Source of the DNA: Thermoflexales bacterium
Lineage (GTDB): Bacteria; Chloroflexota; Anaerolineae; J036; Brachytrichaceae
Assembly (NCBI GenBank): GCA_025056965.1
Contig: JANWVF010000006.1
Span: 20,169 to 84,168, forward strand
Direction of reading: 5' to 3'
DNA length: 64,000 nucleotides
Under the pieces are notes generated by a model that worked only from the letters and a program-made list of their open reading frames with translations, was not told the origin of the DNA and made no database searches. Below, one piece after another: positions 16,489-25,342 of this stretch (positions within the stretch are counted from its first letter, which is position 1; each line of letters starts with the position of its first letter). Position numbers and translations under genes: made by a program.

Positions 16489-17466
16489 TTAATGCGCTGG
16501 CTGCCAGATCGGGACGAGATCGTTCACGCGCAGGGCGCGATCGGGGCCGGGCGCCGGCCAGCGATTCGGGTGCAAGATGCCGGCCAAGATCTCTACGCCG
16601 TCTACTACGCGCGGGCCGGGTCGGCTGAAGTATGATGTGGCATCTACGGCGTAAAGCTGCCACAGGTAGGTCGCCGGTAAGTCGCGCCAAACTTCGAGCG
16701 CGGCCATGTTGTGGAACTCGCGCACACTGCCGGCCAGGTCGAAGCCGCACGGCATAGCGATCACGCATTCGGCCTGCGTGCTTGCGACATCGTCCCATGT
16801 GCAGCGAAAGCTCGGCTTCCCTTTCCGACCTAGCACCGGGTTCCCGCCGGCGATCTCAATCTGCTCCGGAACCCAGTGGCCGGGTGCGAACGGCGGATCG
16901 AGCCATTCCAGCGCGGCAACCGTTGGGCGGTGGATGATGCTGGCGAGCGCCTCGCGCACCCGATCGAGCCGGTCACGCAACGCCTGCACCAGCGCCTTGG
17001 CCCTGGCGCTGACCCCTGCAAGCTCGCCGACGGTGAGCACGGTCTGGAAGATGCCCTCGATGTCGGTCGGTTCCAGCGAGATCACCTGCGCCGGCCCTTC
17101 CCACTTATGGCTGAGGTCGCGCACCGCAGCGCGTACCGTCGCATAGGACACGGCACATACGTCGCACAGCTCTTGGGTCAGAATGAGGTTAGGCTTAGCG
17201 GCGTGCAGCCGGTCGGTGTGCAGGCCGTAGAGGCTTAGGCCGTCGCGCAGCTGCTGCGAGACGAGCGCGTCAATCTTGGCGCTCGTGAGGGTGGGGTTGA
17301 CCTGGCCGTCCTCGTTGGTGACGCCGATGCTGCTGTAGGTCATCACCGGCACATCGGCAACGTCCGGTGGATAGTCGCACTCGTGGCTGCGGCCGACGAG
17401 CGCGTCGCGCAAACCGAGGGCGCAAACAATTTCGGTCGCGCTGGGTAAGAGTGAGACGATGCGCAT
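16489..17466 (-). CDS. BtuF-like cobalamin/metal-binding protein without signal peptide
   Basis: 325 residues of the periplasmic-binding-protein-like (TroA/BtuF) superfamily: opening MRIVSLLPSATEIVCALGL, then GRSHECDYP, LILTQELCDVCAVSY and WVPEQIEIAGG. No signal peptide or lipobox is present, and no BtuCD genes are near. Family members of this cytosolic kind are usually annotated as cobalamin-binding proteins; the biochemical role is uncertain. The methylmalonyl-CoA mutase in this window needs B12, but at 18 kb distance no link is shown. Confidence 0.75.
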   Translation of the reverse strand: MRIVSLLPSATEIVCALGLRDALVGRSHECDYPPDVADVPVMTYSSIGVTNEDGQVNPTLTSAKIDALVSQQLRDGLSLYGLHTDRLHAAKPNLILTQELCDVCAVSYATVRAAVRDLSHKWEGPAQVISLEPTDIEGIFQTVLTVGELAGVSARAKALVQALRDRLDRVREALASIIHRPTVAALEWLDPPFAPGHWVPEQIEIAGGNPVLGRKGKPSFRCTWDDVASTQAECVIAMPCGFDLAGSVREFHNMAALEVWRDLPATYLWQLYAVDATSYFSRPGPRVVDGVEILAGILHPNRWPAPGPDRALRVNDLVPIWQPAH

Positions 17467-17498
17467 TTGGCTGCTCTCCGCGTCTCTGCGTCTTAACG

Positions 17499-18575
17499 CT
17501 ATGCTAAGCGTACTTCTCGACCCTCCCGCGACGAACGATAGATGGCATCAATGATTTGCAATCCGATCAGGCCATGCTCGCCCGGTGACTCGGGCGTGGC
17601 ACCGCTTAACACACAGTCCACGAAGTGGTGCACGGCAAGGCGGTGTCCGCTAAAGCCGGTCGGCAGGCGTGGCACGATGGTCGCCGGATGGTCATTCACG
17701 AGTTTATACATCACGACGGTCTCGCCACTCGGTGCGCCCGTATAGAAGTTGGCGCCGGCTTCGCTGCCGAAGAGCCGCACGTAGAAGCTGTCCTGCATCG
17801 GCTCGCGGTGCGAGGCCCAGGCCGATTCGAATTGCAACACCGATCCGTCTGCAAACCGGATGAAGCCCAGGCCCATGTCATCTACGTCAAAGTGGGCGGG
17901 TTTGACTTCGCGCGGTTTGGTTTTCTGTCCGCGAGGGCCGAACTCGGCAAATGCTGCCCCGCTCACCGCAACCGGACTGGGATAGCCCATCAGCCATAGT
18001 GCCAGATCGAGCACGTGCACACCCAGGTCAATCAGGGCGCCACCGCCGGCGCGCTCCTTTTGTGTGAACCACTGACCATGGGTCGGAATCCATCCTTCAC
18101 GCAGCCAACCGGCCTTAGCGGCATAGATGCGGCCGAAATCGCCAGACAGAATCTCGCCTTTCAGCCAGACAATCTCGGGGCGGTAGCGATGGTTGTAGCA
18201 CACCATGAGCGTCTTGTTTGCCGAGTGCGCCGCTTCGATCATACGGCGGCCGGCCTCGACCGATATCGCAAGCGGCTTCTCGCACAGCACATGCTTGCCG
18301 TGGGCGAACGCTTCTAAGGCAACCGCTTCGTGCAGCCAGTTGGGCAGAGCAATGCTGACGACGTCTATTTCGTTGGACTTCAGCACATCGCGGTAATCGG
18401 TGAAGCGGTATGCCTCTGGGATGTTGAAGCGGTCGCCGCGCTCCTTCAAAATCTGCGGGTTGACGTCGCAAATGGCAACCAGCTCGCAGTGCGGATGCGT
18501 CTGATAGCCCTCGATGTGATTCCAGCCCACGCCAATGCCGATGACTGCAGCGCGGATTTTTGATGAAGATGCCAT
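17499..18575 (-). CDS. Gfo/Idh/MocA-family oxidoreductase
   Basis: 358 residues. Rossmann start KIRAAVIGIGVGWNHIEGY, catalytic-type motif HVLCEKPLAIS, and sugar-binding domain with GGALIDLGVHVLDLALWLMG, the D-x-x-x-H element of the family. The ATG at 18575 lies just beyond the gcvPA stop (18583); an upstream ATG at 18599 would overlap gcvPA. Probably co-transcribed with gcvH-gcvPA, although no functional link to glycine cleavage is evident. It differs from the Gfo/Idh protein at 11.2 kb. Confidence 0.87.
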   Translation of the reverse strand: MASSSKIRAAVIGIGVGWNHIEGYQTHPHCELVAICDVNPQILKERGDRFNIPEAYRFTDYRDVLKSNEIDVVSIALPNWLHEAVALEAFAHGKHVLCEKPLAISVEAGRRMIEAAHSANKTLMVCYNHRYRPEIVWLKGEILSGDFGRIYAAKAGWLREGWIPTHGQWFTQKERAGGGALIDLGVHVLDLALWLMGYPSPVAVSGAAFAEFGPRGQKTKPREVKPAHFDVDDMGLGFIRFADGSVLQFESAWASHREPMQDSFYVRLFGSEAGANFYTGAPSGETVVMYKLVNDHPATIVPRLPTGFSGHRLAVHHFVDCVLSGATPESPGEHGLIGLQIIDAIYRSSREGREVRLA

Positions 18576-18582
18576 GATAGGC

Positions 18583-19905
18583 TTAAGCCAGTTCTGCAAG
18601 CGCTTCTACCAGCGCGTCAATCTCCTCACGCGTGTTGGTCTCGGTGCAACACAGCAGCATGTGATCCTGTAGCTCGGGGTAGTCCCGGCCTAGATCGTAG
18701 CCGCCGATGATGTCGTGCTCGTCCAATAAGTAGTCGTTGATCTCTTTTACCGGCGCAGGGCAAGCGACTACGAACTCGTTGAAGAAAGGTTTATCCGTCC
18801 AAACGCGCCAGCCATCCAGCTTGCCGATGCGGTCGGCGGCGTAATGTGCCTTCTGATAACACAGGTGCGCTGCTTGGCGCAAGCCGTGCTTGCCCATCAC
18901 GCTCATGTAGACGCACGCTGCCAGCGCCATCAGACCTTGATTAGTGCAAATGTTGCTGGTGGCCTTTTCTCGGCGAATGTCTTGCTCGCGCGTCTTGAGC
19001 GTAAGCACATAGCCGCGTTTGCCTTCGCGGTCCACCGTCTCGCCGACGATGCGTCCGGGAATGCGACGCATGAATTCGCGCCGGGTGCAGAAGAAACCGA
19101 GGTAAGGCCCGCCGAAGCTCAGCGGGATGCCAAGGGGCTGGCCTTCGCCGACGACGATGTCTGCACCGTACTCGGCCGGTGGCTTGAATAGGCCCAGTGA
19201 GATCGGGTTGACTATGGTGACGAACAGCCCGCCAGCGGCATGCACGCGATTAGCCAGGTCGCCGACGTCTTCGAGCTGGCCGAAGAAGTTCGGATTCTGA
19301 ACGCACACGCAGGCGGTGTGCTGGTCAATCAAGTCAATCGAATTTGCGAGCTCCGCCTCGACGATCTCGGTGTTGGGACGAAACTGCACATACGTGCGAA
19401 GCACCTGTCGGTAGTGCGGATGGATGGCGCGCGAGATGATGACTTTGGGCCGCTGAGTAATGGCCATAGCCATCAGCGCGGCCTCGGCGAATGCGGTTGC
19501 GCCGTCGTAGTGTGAGGCTGTGCTGATCTCCATGCCCGTCAACGCGCTCATCATGCTCTGAAACTCGAAGATGGCCTGAAGCGTCCCCTGGCTCACTTCG
19601 GGCTGATATGGCGTGTATGCTGTGAAGAACTCGCCCCGCCGGATAATGTGATCCACCAGGCTTGGGATGTAATGGTTGTATGCTCCTGCCCCGAGGAAGC
19701 AGGCATGATGGTTGACGTCGGCGTTCGCATCCGCTAGCGCGCCCAGCTCCCACATCGCCTCCATCTCGGTCACCGCTGCGGGTAGGTTCAGCCGAGGAAA
19801 GCGAAACTTCTCTGGAATGGCCGTGAATAAGTCTTCAATGCGTTCAACGCCGATGTGCGCGAGCATCGCTCGACGCTCTTCGTCCGTGTGAGGGATGTAG
19901 TGCAT
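18583..19905 (-). CDS. gcvPA: Glycine dehydrogenase (decarboxylating) subunit 1
   Basis: 440 residues, the N-terminal half-length form of the P-protein, starting MHYIPHTDEERRAMLAHIGV as in other GcvPA proteins. With GcvPB it forms the PLP enzyme that decarboxylates glycine and transfers the aminomethyl group to lipoyl-GcvH. Split subunits are typical of many Gram-positive, thermophilic and Chloroflexota bacteria. It follows gcvH by 15 bp. The PLP-lysine-bearing subunit GcvPB and the T-protein are not in this window. Confidence 0.95.
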   Translation of the reverse strand: MHYIPHTDEERRAMLAHIGVERIEDLFTAIPEKFRFPRLNLPAAVTEMEAMWELGALADANADVNHHACFLGAGAYNHYIPSLVDHIIRRGEFFTAYTPYQPEVSQGTLQAIFEFQSMMSALTGMEISTASHYDGATAFAEAALMAMAITQRPKVIISRAIHPHYRQVLRTYVQFRPNTEIVEAELANSIDLIDQHTACVCVQNPNFFGQLEDVGDLANRVHAAGGLFVTIVNPISLGLFKPPAEYGADIVVGEGQPLGIPLSFGGPYLGFFCTRREFMRRIPGRIVGETVDREGKRGYVLTLKTREQDIRREKATSNICTNQGLMALAACVYMSVMGKHGLRQAAHLCYQKAHYAADRIGKLDGWRVWTDKPFFNEFVVACPAPVKEINDYLLDEHDIIGGYDLGRDYPELQDHMLLCCTETNTREEIDALVEALAELA

Positions 19906-19920
19906 AGCGAACTGCCTAAG

Positions 19921-20316
19921 TTACTCTTCGGTTTCCTTCAACAGCTGCTCATATGCAGCAGCGTCGAGTAAGTTGTTGAATTCGGCGATGTCGTCGGGCT
20001 TGATGCGGATCATCCAGCCGGCCTGGTATGGATCCTGATTGATGATCTCCGGTTTGCTCTCGAGTTGGGAATTCACGGCCGTGATTGTGCCGCTAACCGG
20101 CATATACACGTCCGACGCTGCTTTGACCGACTCCACTACGCCAAATGCCTCGCCTGCCTTGTATGTCGCGCCGACGCGCGGCAGCTCAACGTAGACTAGA
20201 TCGTTCATGGCGGACTGGGCATGATCGCTGATGCCACACACGATTTCATCGCCTTCCAAGCGTGCCCACTCATGGGTCTTCAAGTAGCGTGCTGAAGGAT
20301 CAATCTTGGATGTCAT
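19921..20316 (-). CDS. gcvH: Glycine cleavage system H protein
   Basis: 131 residues with a biotinyl/lipoyl fold. The lipoylated lysine is K65 in VVESVKAASDVY. The N-terminal KTHEW motif and DLVYVELP strand are characteristic. GcvH shuttles the methylamine group between P, T and L proteins. First gene of the gcvH-gcvPA unit; the 314-bp region upstream is shared with the divergent polysaccharide locus. Confidence 0.96.
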   Translation of the reverse strand: MTSKIDPSARYLKTHEWARLEGDEIVCGISDHAQSAMNDLVYVELPRVGATYKAGEAFGVVESVKAASDVYMPVSGTITAVNSQLESKPEIINQDPYQAGWMIRIKPDDIAEFNNLLDAAAYEQLLKETEE

Positions 20317-20630
20317 GTTGTCTCTGTTTTGGAGGTTGTCCTGAGAGTAAGGTGCATGACGAAAGGTGTGCTCGCCGCCACATGCAAGGTGACATGCGCG
20401 ATGTAGCTGATTGCCATGGCGCGTGCCTACCTATGCAGCGGTCTAAATTTGCCTAGGCCTGGAATGCATCTGCTTGGCGATGCAAACAGAACCCGCATGT
20501 TATGGTGGCCCGTTCAGGCATATGATACCAAAGTGCGTCAGTTGTGCTAGAGTGTAGGGCAGTAATCTGCTTAACTTCCCTGAGAGGAATGCTGCTTTCC
20601 TTATCAGACCACTCTTGAGGTAAGTGCTTC
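20317..20630. other. 314-bp divergent intergenic region between gcvH and polysaccharide locus
   Basis: It must hold promoters for both directions, but I find no consensus pair. A small hairpin (TGCATC 20466-20471 region with GATGCA a few bases later) is present. I looked on the minus strand for the conserved core of a glycine riboswitch in front of gcvH and did not recognise one. No gene is supported. Confidence 0.4.
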
Positions 20631-23600
20631 ATGTCGAGTTTGGTGCAGAGTGCGCAGGAGAAGCCAGTCGCCCATGGGGCGATGGCTGCTGACTTCGGCG
20701 CGAAGGATTTGCCTACGGCCTCTGCTAGTCGGCTCAGTGTATGGTGCGACCGGTTGATCGAAGCTGGATGGCTGGCAGCGGTTATCGTCGTTCCGTTGTT
20801 CTTCAACATCTATTCCAGCCGGGTGTTCGAGCCTGATAAGTTGACTACGCTGCGCTCGATCGCCTTAGTGATGGCCGCTGCCTGGCTGGTGAAATGGATT
20901 GAGGAACTGCGCAACCCTCATCGAGATCGCAGCGTGACCTGGCGCACGCCGCTAGTACTGCCCACGCTGATCACCGTCGTCGTATACGTACTCAGCACGG
21001 CGCTCTCGGTTGCGCCGCGCACGAGTTTGCTCGGTTCATATCAGCGCTTGCAGGGCACTTACACCACGTTTGCTTACATCGTGGTCTTTCTCATGATCTT
21101 GCAGGGCATGCGCCGACGCGCCCAGCTCGATCGGCTCATCACCCTCATGATCATCACATCGCTGCCGATAGCGATCTATGGGTTGCTGCAACGCTTGCAG
21201 CTCGACCCACTACCCTGGGGAGGAGACACGGTCGAGCGTGTGGCCGGCAACATGGGGAACTCGATCTTCATCGCGGCCTACTTGGTGATCGTGTTCTTCA
21301 TCACCGTCTATCGAATTGCCGATTACTCAGCCTCTATCTTTAGAAGCAAGCAGCCCCAATGGTGGGATGTCGTCGCCCTAGCAAGCTATCTACTGATTGC
21401 TTTATTGAACGCTGTCGTAGTGTTGGTCTTGGCCGGTAGCCGCGGGCCGCAGCTGGGCTGGTTGGTGGGGGTGTTGTTTGTCGCGCTTCTGCTCGTTCAG
21501 CTCATCCCCCGCCAAGATCGGCGCTTCCAACTGACGATCGGGATGATCGGCCTCGGCATCGCCGGATTGGCCTTTCTCTACTTCATCAACGTCACGCGCA
21601 ATGATCCATCCTACGACTGGCTGCGCCAATTCCCGCTCTTCCGTCGTCTTAGCACCGTGCTGACGACTCAGGAGGGCACCAACGCCGTGCGGGTGTTGAT
21701 CTGGGAAGGTGCGGCAAATCTAGTTGCCCCGCATGATCCGATTGTTCAACCTGACGGCACACTGGATCGCTTCAACGCCATTCGCCCGCTGGTAGGCTAC
21801 GGGCCGGAGTCCATGTATGTTGCCTACAATCGTTTCTACCCGCCTGCTCTAGCGAATTTCGAGGCCCGCAATGCATCGCCGGACCGCAGCCACAATGAGA
21901 CCTGGGACGCTCTAGTTATCACCGGCTTGTTCGGCCTGCTCGCCTACATGTTCTTGTTTGGCAGTGTCCTCTTCTATGGATTTCGATGGATCAGTCTCAT
22001 CGCCCTACGTTTCGAGGCGTACTTATTTGTTGCGCTATGGGTTGCCAGCGCGCTGCTGTTTGGTCTGGGTGCGATCGTGCTCGGACGCCGTGAGCTGTTT
22101 GGGATCGCCGTGGGTGCGGGGGTGGTATTTGGCTTAGTTGCCTTCCTGTTCATCAGTGCCTTGATCAACGCGCGTCGCGGCGATGACAAGGGTGCGGCTG
22201 CGCAGATTCCGCTGCGCGACCAGTTCTTGCTCATCGCTATCGTTTCGGCCATCGTCGCCCACTTCGTCGAAATTCACACCGGTATTGCCATCGCAGCCAC
22301 ACGAACGTATTTCTGGACGCTGATTGGGGTGATGGTTGTCGTAGGCCAGGGTTGGCTGAGGGAAGACAAGCCTGCGATGGTTCTCGCCAATCCTGAGGCT
22401 ACGGTAACCGACGTTCCTCAAACCGTCACAGGTGCAGGGGGTGACGCGAAGGAATCGAATCGCGCGGCAAAAGGTACGCGTCGGCAGCAGCGCGCTGCCC
22501 AGCAGCGTGCTGCCGCGAGGCGTTCAGCAGCTTCACTCGGGCGTGGCTCGGCGCTGCCTGACTGGTTTACGTCGGTTGCCGTCTACGGTCTGTTTCTCGG
22601 GCTGATCCTGGGCATCATGGCCTTCGACTTCACTAATAATTCTGATCGAAGCTTGGTCGCCGGCCAGGTCTTCATCGGTTCGATGACGCGCGTCAAAGGC
22701 CAGCTCAGCTTAGGTATCTTAGGCATGTTCATCGCGACGCTGCTGGTAGGGCTTCTCATCATCTTGGCCGAGCTTCGCTCAAAAGGCATGTTGATGAGTG
22801 GACACCACGTAGTCGCTGCTGGCGCAACCATTGCCGCGCTGGCAACGTTTGTCTGGGTAGCTTTCGGCACGTTTATCGCCGGCCAGCTCACCGCCTTCGT
22901 CGCAGCCCAGCAGAACACGGTTGGCAACATACTGAGAATCGCCGATCAACTTGCGGCCTTCCCGGCATATCTGTATTTGCTGATTCTGAGCGTGGTGGTG
23001 GGCTGCGCGTTCCTATTGCGCCGCGAAGAAAACGTGCTGCCCCCACTAGCGGCCTCTTACGCGGGCTTAGGTGGGCTGGTTGTCGGCGTAGTCGTCGTGC
23101 CGGTTGCCGTTGCCTATAGCAACCTGCAACCCATCGCTGCGGACATAGTGTATAAGCAAGCCACCCCATGGGATCAAGACGGCGCACGCGTGTTGATCCC
23201 CGGCTCAAACATCCAGGCGTGGGACTTAGCCATTGAGCACTATCGGCGGGCGATTCAACTCGCGCCAAACGAGGACTTCTACTATCTCTGGCTAGGGCGA
23301 GCCTTGTTGGAGAAAGCTAAAACGACGCTCAACGTTTCCGAGAGCCAGTCCATACCTGAAAACGCCGGGTTTATGCGCATCATCGGCGACGAGCCTGAAA
23401 ACTGGAACCGTCCGTATGGCTCAGACGCTTTGCCGTCCGCGAATCTCAGCCGTCTAGATCTGCTCACTGCGGCGCAGATCATTCTTGCAGAGGCACGCGT
23501 CATCAACCCGCTCAACACCGACCACAGCGCCAATTTGGCCCGCATGTGGCAGCAGTCGGTGGACATTATGCAGGCTCAGTTGGATGCCGAGCGCGCAAAG

Positions 23601-24209
23601 GGTAGCCCTGACCCCGCTCGCATCGCGGCTTTAGAGGCCGATATCCAGCGCCGCAAAGACAATTCCTCCAAAGAATATGCAACGGCGACCAGCCTCAGCC
23701 CCAACAATGCTCAGTTGTGGAATGAGTGGGCGAGCCTATACCTCTATCGCCTCAACAACCTGGATGAGGCCAAAGCTCGCCTTGATCGTTCTCTGGCGCT
23801 CGACAAGAAGTTCGGCCAGACCTATCTCTTGCGTGCTGCTTGGCATCTACAAAAAGCAAGCACGCTGGATAGGCAAGCACAACAGGCCGAATGGCGCGAG
23901 CACATGCAACACGCGCAAGACGAATTGAAACAGGCTATAGCCGTCGAGCCAACCGCGCTTCAAGCCTATCAGGAGCTCGCGCGCGTGGCTTTGGAGCTGG
24001 GCGACAAGCCTGCTGCCATCGCAGCTTTGCAGGATTTGCTGGAACGCAATCCCGGCGACTGGAATGTCATGCGTAATTTGGCTGTGTTGCACAGCGAGAT
24101 GGGCCAAATTACAGCTGCGCTCGATTACGCCAGGCGTGCGATTGAAATAGCGCCGCCGGATCAGCAGGCGATCCTGCAATCCTTTGTGCAGCAGCTCAGC
24201 TCACCCTAA
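20631..24209 (+). CDS. O-antigen ligase/polymerase-like membrane protein with TPR tail
   Basis: 1192 residues. Some 14 or more hydrophobic segments cover about 40-840. Within them is a Wzy_C-type periplasmic region (about 385-430: GYGPESMY then SPDRSHNETWDALV) like O-antigen ligases and Wzy polymerases. A basic, Ala-rich insert (about 600-640) interrupts the membrane part. From about 860 to the end there are TPR-like helices (for example AIEHYRRAIQLAPNEDFYYLWLG, LDEAKARLDRSLALDKKFG, AALDYARRAIEIAPPDQ). It probably polymerises or transfers surface polysaccharide. It heads the plus-strand run that continues to 30.9 kb. Confidence 0.78.
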   Translation: MSSLVQSAQEKPVAHGAMAADFGAKDLPTASASRLSVWCDRLIEAGWLAAVIVVPLFFNIYSSRVFEPDKLTTLRSIALVMAAAWLVKWIEELRNPHRDRSVTWRTPLVLPTLITVVVYVLSTALSVAPRTSLLGSYQRLQGTYTTFAYIVVFLMILQGMRRRAQLDRLITLMIITSLPIAIYGLLQRLQLDPLPWGGDTVERVAGNMGNSIFIAAYLVIVFFITVYRIADYSASIFRSKQPQWWDVVALASYLLIALLNAVVVLVLAGSRGPQLGWLVGVLFVALLLVQLIPRQDRRFQLTIGMIGLGIAGLAFLYFINVTRNDPSYDWLRQFPLFRRLSTVLTTQEGTNAVRVLIWEGAANLVAPHDPIVQPDGTLDRFNAIRPLVGYGPESMYVAYNRFYPPALANFEARNASPDRSHNETWDALVITGLFGLLAYMFLFGSVLFYGFRWISLIALRFEAYLFVALWVASALLFGLGAIVLGRRELFGIAVGAGVVFGLVAFLFISALINARRGDDKGAAAQIPLRDQFLLIAIVSAIVAHFVEIHTGIAIAATRTYFWTLIGVMVVVGQGWLREDKPAMVLANPEATVTDVPQTVTGAGGDAKESNRAAKGTRRQQRAAQQRAAARRSAASLGRGSALPDWFTSVAVYGLFLGLILGIMAFDFTNNSDRSLVAGQVFIGSMTRVKGQLSLGILGMFIATLLVGLLIILAELRSKGMLMSGHHVVAAGATIAALATFVWVAFGTFIAGQLTAFVAAQQNTVGNILRIADQLAAFPAYLYLLILSVVVGCAFLLRREENVLPPLAASYAGLGGLVVGVVVVPVAVAYSNLQPIAADIVYKQATPWDQDGARVLIPGSNIQAWDLAIEHYRRAIQLAPNEDFYYLWLGRALLEKAKTTLNVSESQSIPENAGFMRIIGDEPENWNRPYGSDALPSANLSRLDLLTAAQIILAEARVINPLNTDHSANLARMWQQSVDIMQAQLDAERAKGSPDPARIAALEADIQRRKDNSSKEYATATSLSPNNAQLWNEWASLYLYRLNNLDEAKARLDRSLALDKKFGQTYLLRAAWHLQKASTLDRQAQQAEWREHMQHAQDELKQAIAVEPTALQAYQELARVALELGDKPAAIAALQDLLERNPGDWNVMRNLAVLHSEMGQITAALDYARRAIEIAPPDQQAILQSFVQQLSSP

Positions 24210-24253
24210 ATGCGTTCGCTTCTGAGCTAGTCGCCGGCTGCCGCACTTGAGCC

Positions 24254-25342
24254 ATGGTTGAGCTACTTCTTCTCTTCTTCGGCGCGCTCGCGATCGCCAT
24301 CGCCGTTACACCGGCTAGCAAGTGGATTGCGCCGCGAGTCGGCGTAGTCGCCCGTCCACGTAGCCGCGATATCCACACCCGACCCGTCCCCAAGTTGGGT
24401 GGGCTGGCTATCCTATTGGGCGTCCTAGCTGCTGCGCTGGTGCTCGGTCGCCAAATGGGCTTTCAGCAACTGGCCTCCATGGTCATTGCTGCGACCGTCA
24501 TGTCGTTCATGGGGCTGCTCGACGATCGCTTCGGCCTGAACCCATACATCAAGATGCTCATCCAGATCTCTGCGGCTGTGCTGGTTTACGTGTTTGATGT
24601 GCGGGTTCAGCTCTTCAGCAACACCTTCCTCGATATGCTGCTCACGGTGGTCTGGATCGTCGGCATTACCAATGCCATGAACTTCCTCGACAACATGGAC
24701 GGCTTGCTGGCCGGCGTTAGCGCCGTCATCTCCTCTTTTTGCCTGGTCCTGGCCATCATGAATGGCCAGTATCTGGTCGGATTGCTTGCTGCGGCCGTCT
24801 TGGGCGCTTGCATCGGCTTCCTAGTGTGGAATTTCAACCCCGCGACCGTCTTCATGGGAGATTCGGGGAGCATGTTTCTCGGCTTCTTACTTGCTTGCAT
24901 CGCCATCAAGCTGCGCTTTGTCGGCCGAGACCCATCTGTTTCGTGGATGGTGCCTGTAATTCTGATGGGCCTGCCCATCTTTGATACGACGCTCGTTACT
25001 CTGTCGCGCCTGCGTCGAGGGAGAAACCCTCTCACATCCCCGGGCAAGGATCACACCTCGCATCGCATCGCTAATCATGGCTTCAACCGTCGCGAGGCCG
25101 TGATGATTCTTTATCTGGTTTGCGGTGCCTTAGGCATCACAGCGCTGATTGCCTCGGTAGCCGATGTCTGGGCAAGTATCATCATCGCCGTTGCTTTGCT
25201 TGGCCTCGGCGCATTCATGTTGTGGTTCATGGAGTTTGGCCCTTGGAAGCTGACAACTATCGACTGGGAGAGTCCGGCGGCAGCACGCTCCAATCTGTCG
25301 CTCGCTCAAGCATCTACCGAAGAGACCAGCGCGTCGCAGTGA
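24254..25342 (+). CDS. wecA: WecA/MraY-family sugar-1-phosphate transferase
   Basis: 362 residues, about ten membrane helices. It transfers a sugar-1-phosphate (GlcNAc or similar) from UDP to undecaprenyl phosphate to start a surface polysaccharide. Diagnostic sites: D90-D91 in GLLDDRFG, NFLDNMDG at 143-150, MGDSGSMFLG at 201-210 (D203) and the HxSH motif in KDHTSHRI (about 265-272). Those fit the WecA branch better than MraY. It is followed by a nucleotide-sugar dehydrogenase gene whose start overlaps its stop. Confidence 0.88.
   Translation: MVELLLLFFGALAIAIAVTPASKWIAPRVGVVARPRSRDIHTRPVPKLGGLAILLGVLAAALVLGRQMGFQQLASMVIAATVMSFMGLLDDRFGLNPYIKMLIQISAAVLVYVFDVRVQLFSNTFLDMLLTVVWIVGITNAMNFLDNMDGLLAGVSAVISSFCLVLAIMNGQYLVGLLAAAVLGACIGFLVWNFNPATVFMGDSGSMFLGFLLACIAIKLRFVGRDPSVSWMVPVILMGLPIFDTTLVTLSRLRRGRNPLTSPGKDHTSHRIANHGFNRREAVMILYLVCGALGITALIASVADVWASIIIAVALLGLGAFMLWFMEFGPWKLTTIDWESPAAARSNLSLAQASTEETSASQ

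Noticed and set aside
20317..20630. Glycine riboswitch upstream of gcvH
   Set aside because: I could not find the conserved core on the minus strand; a covariance search (Rfam RF00504) would settle it.
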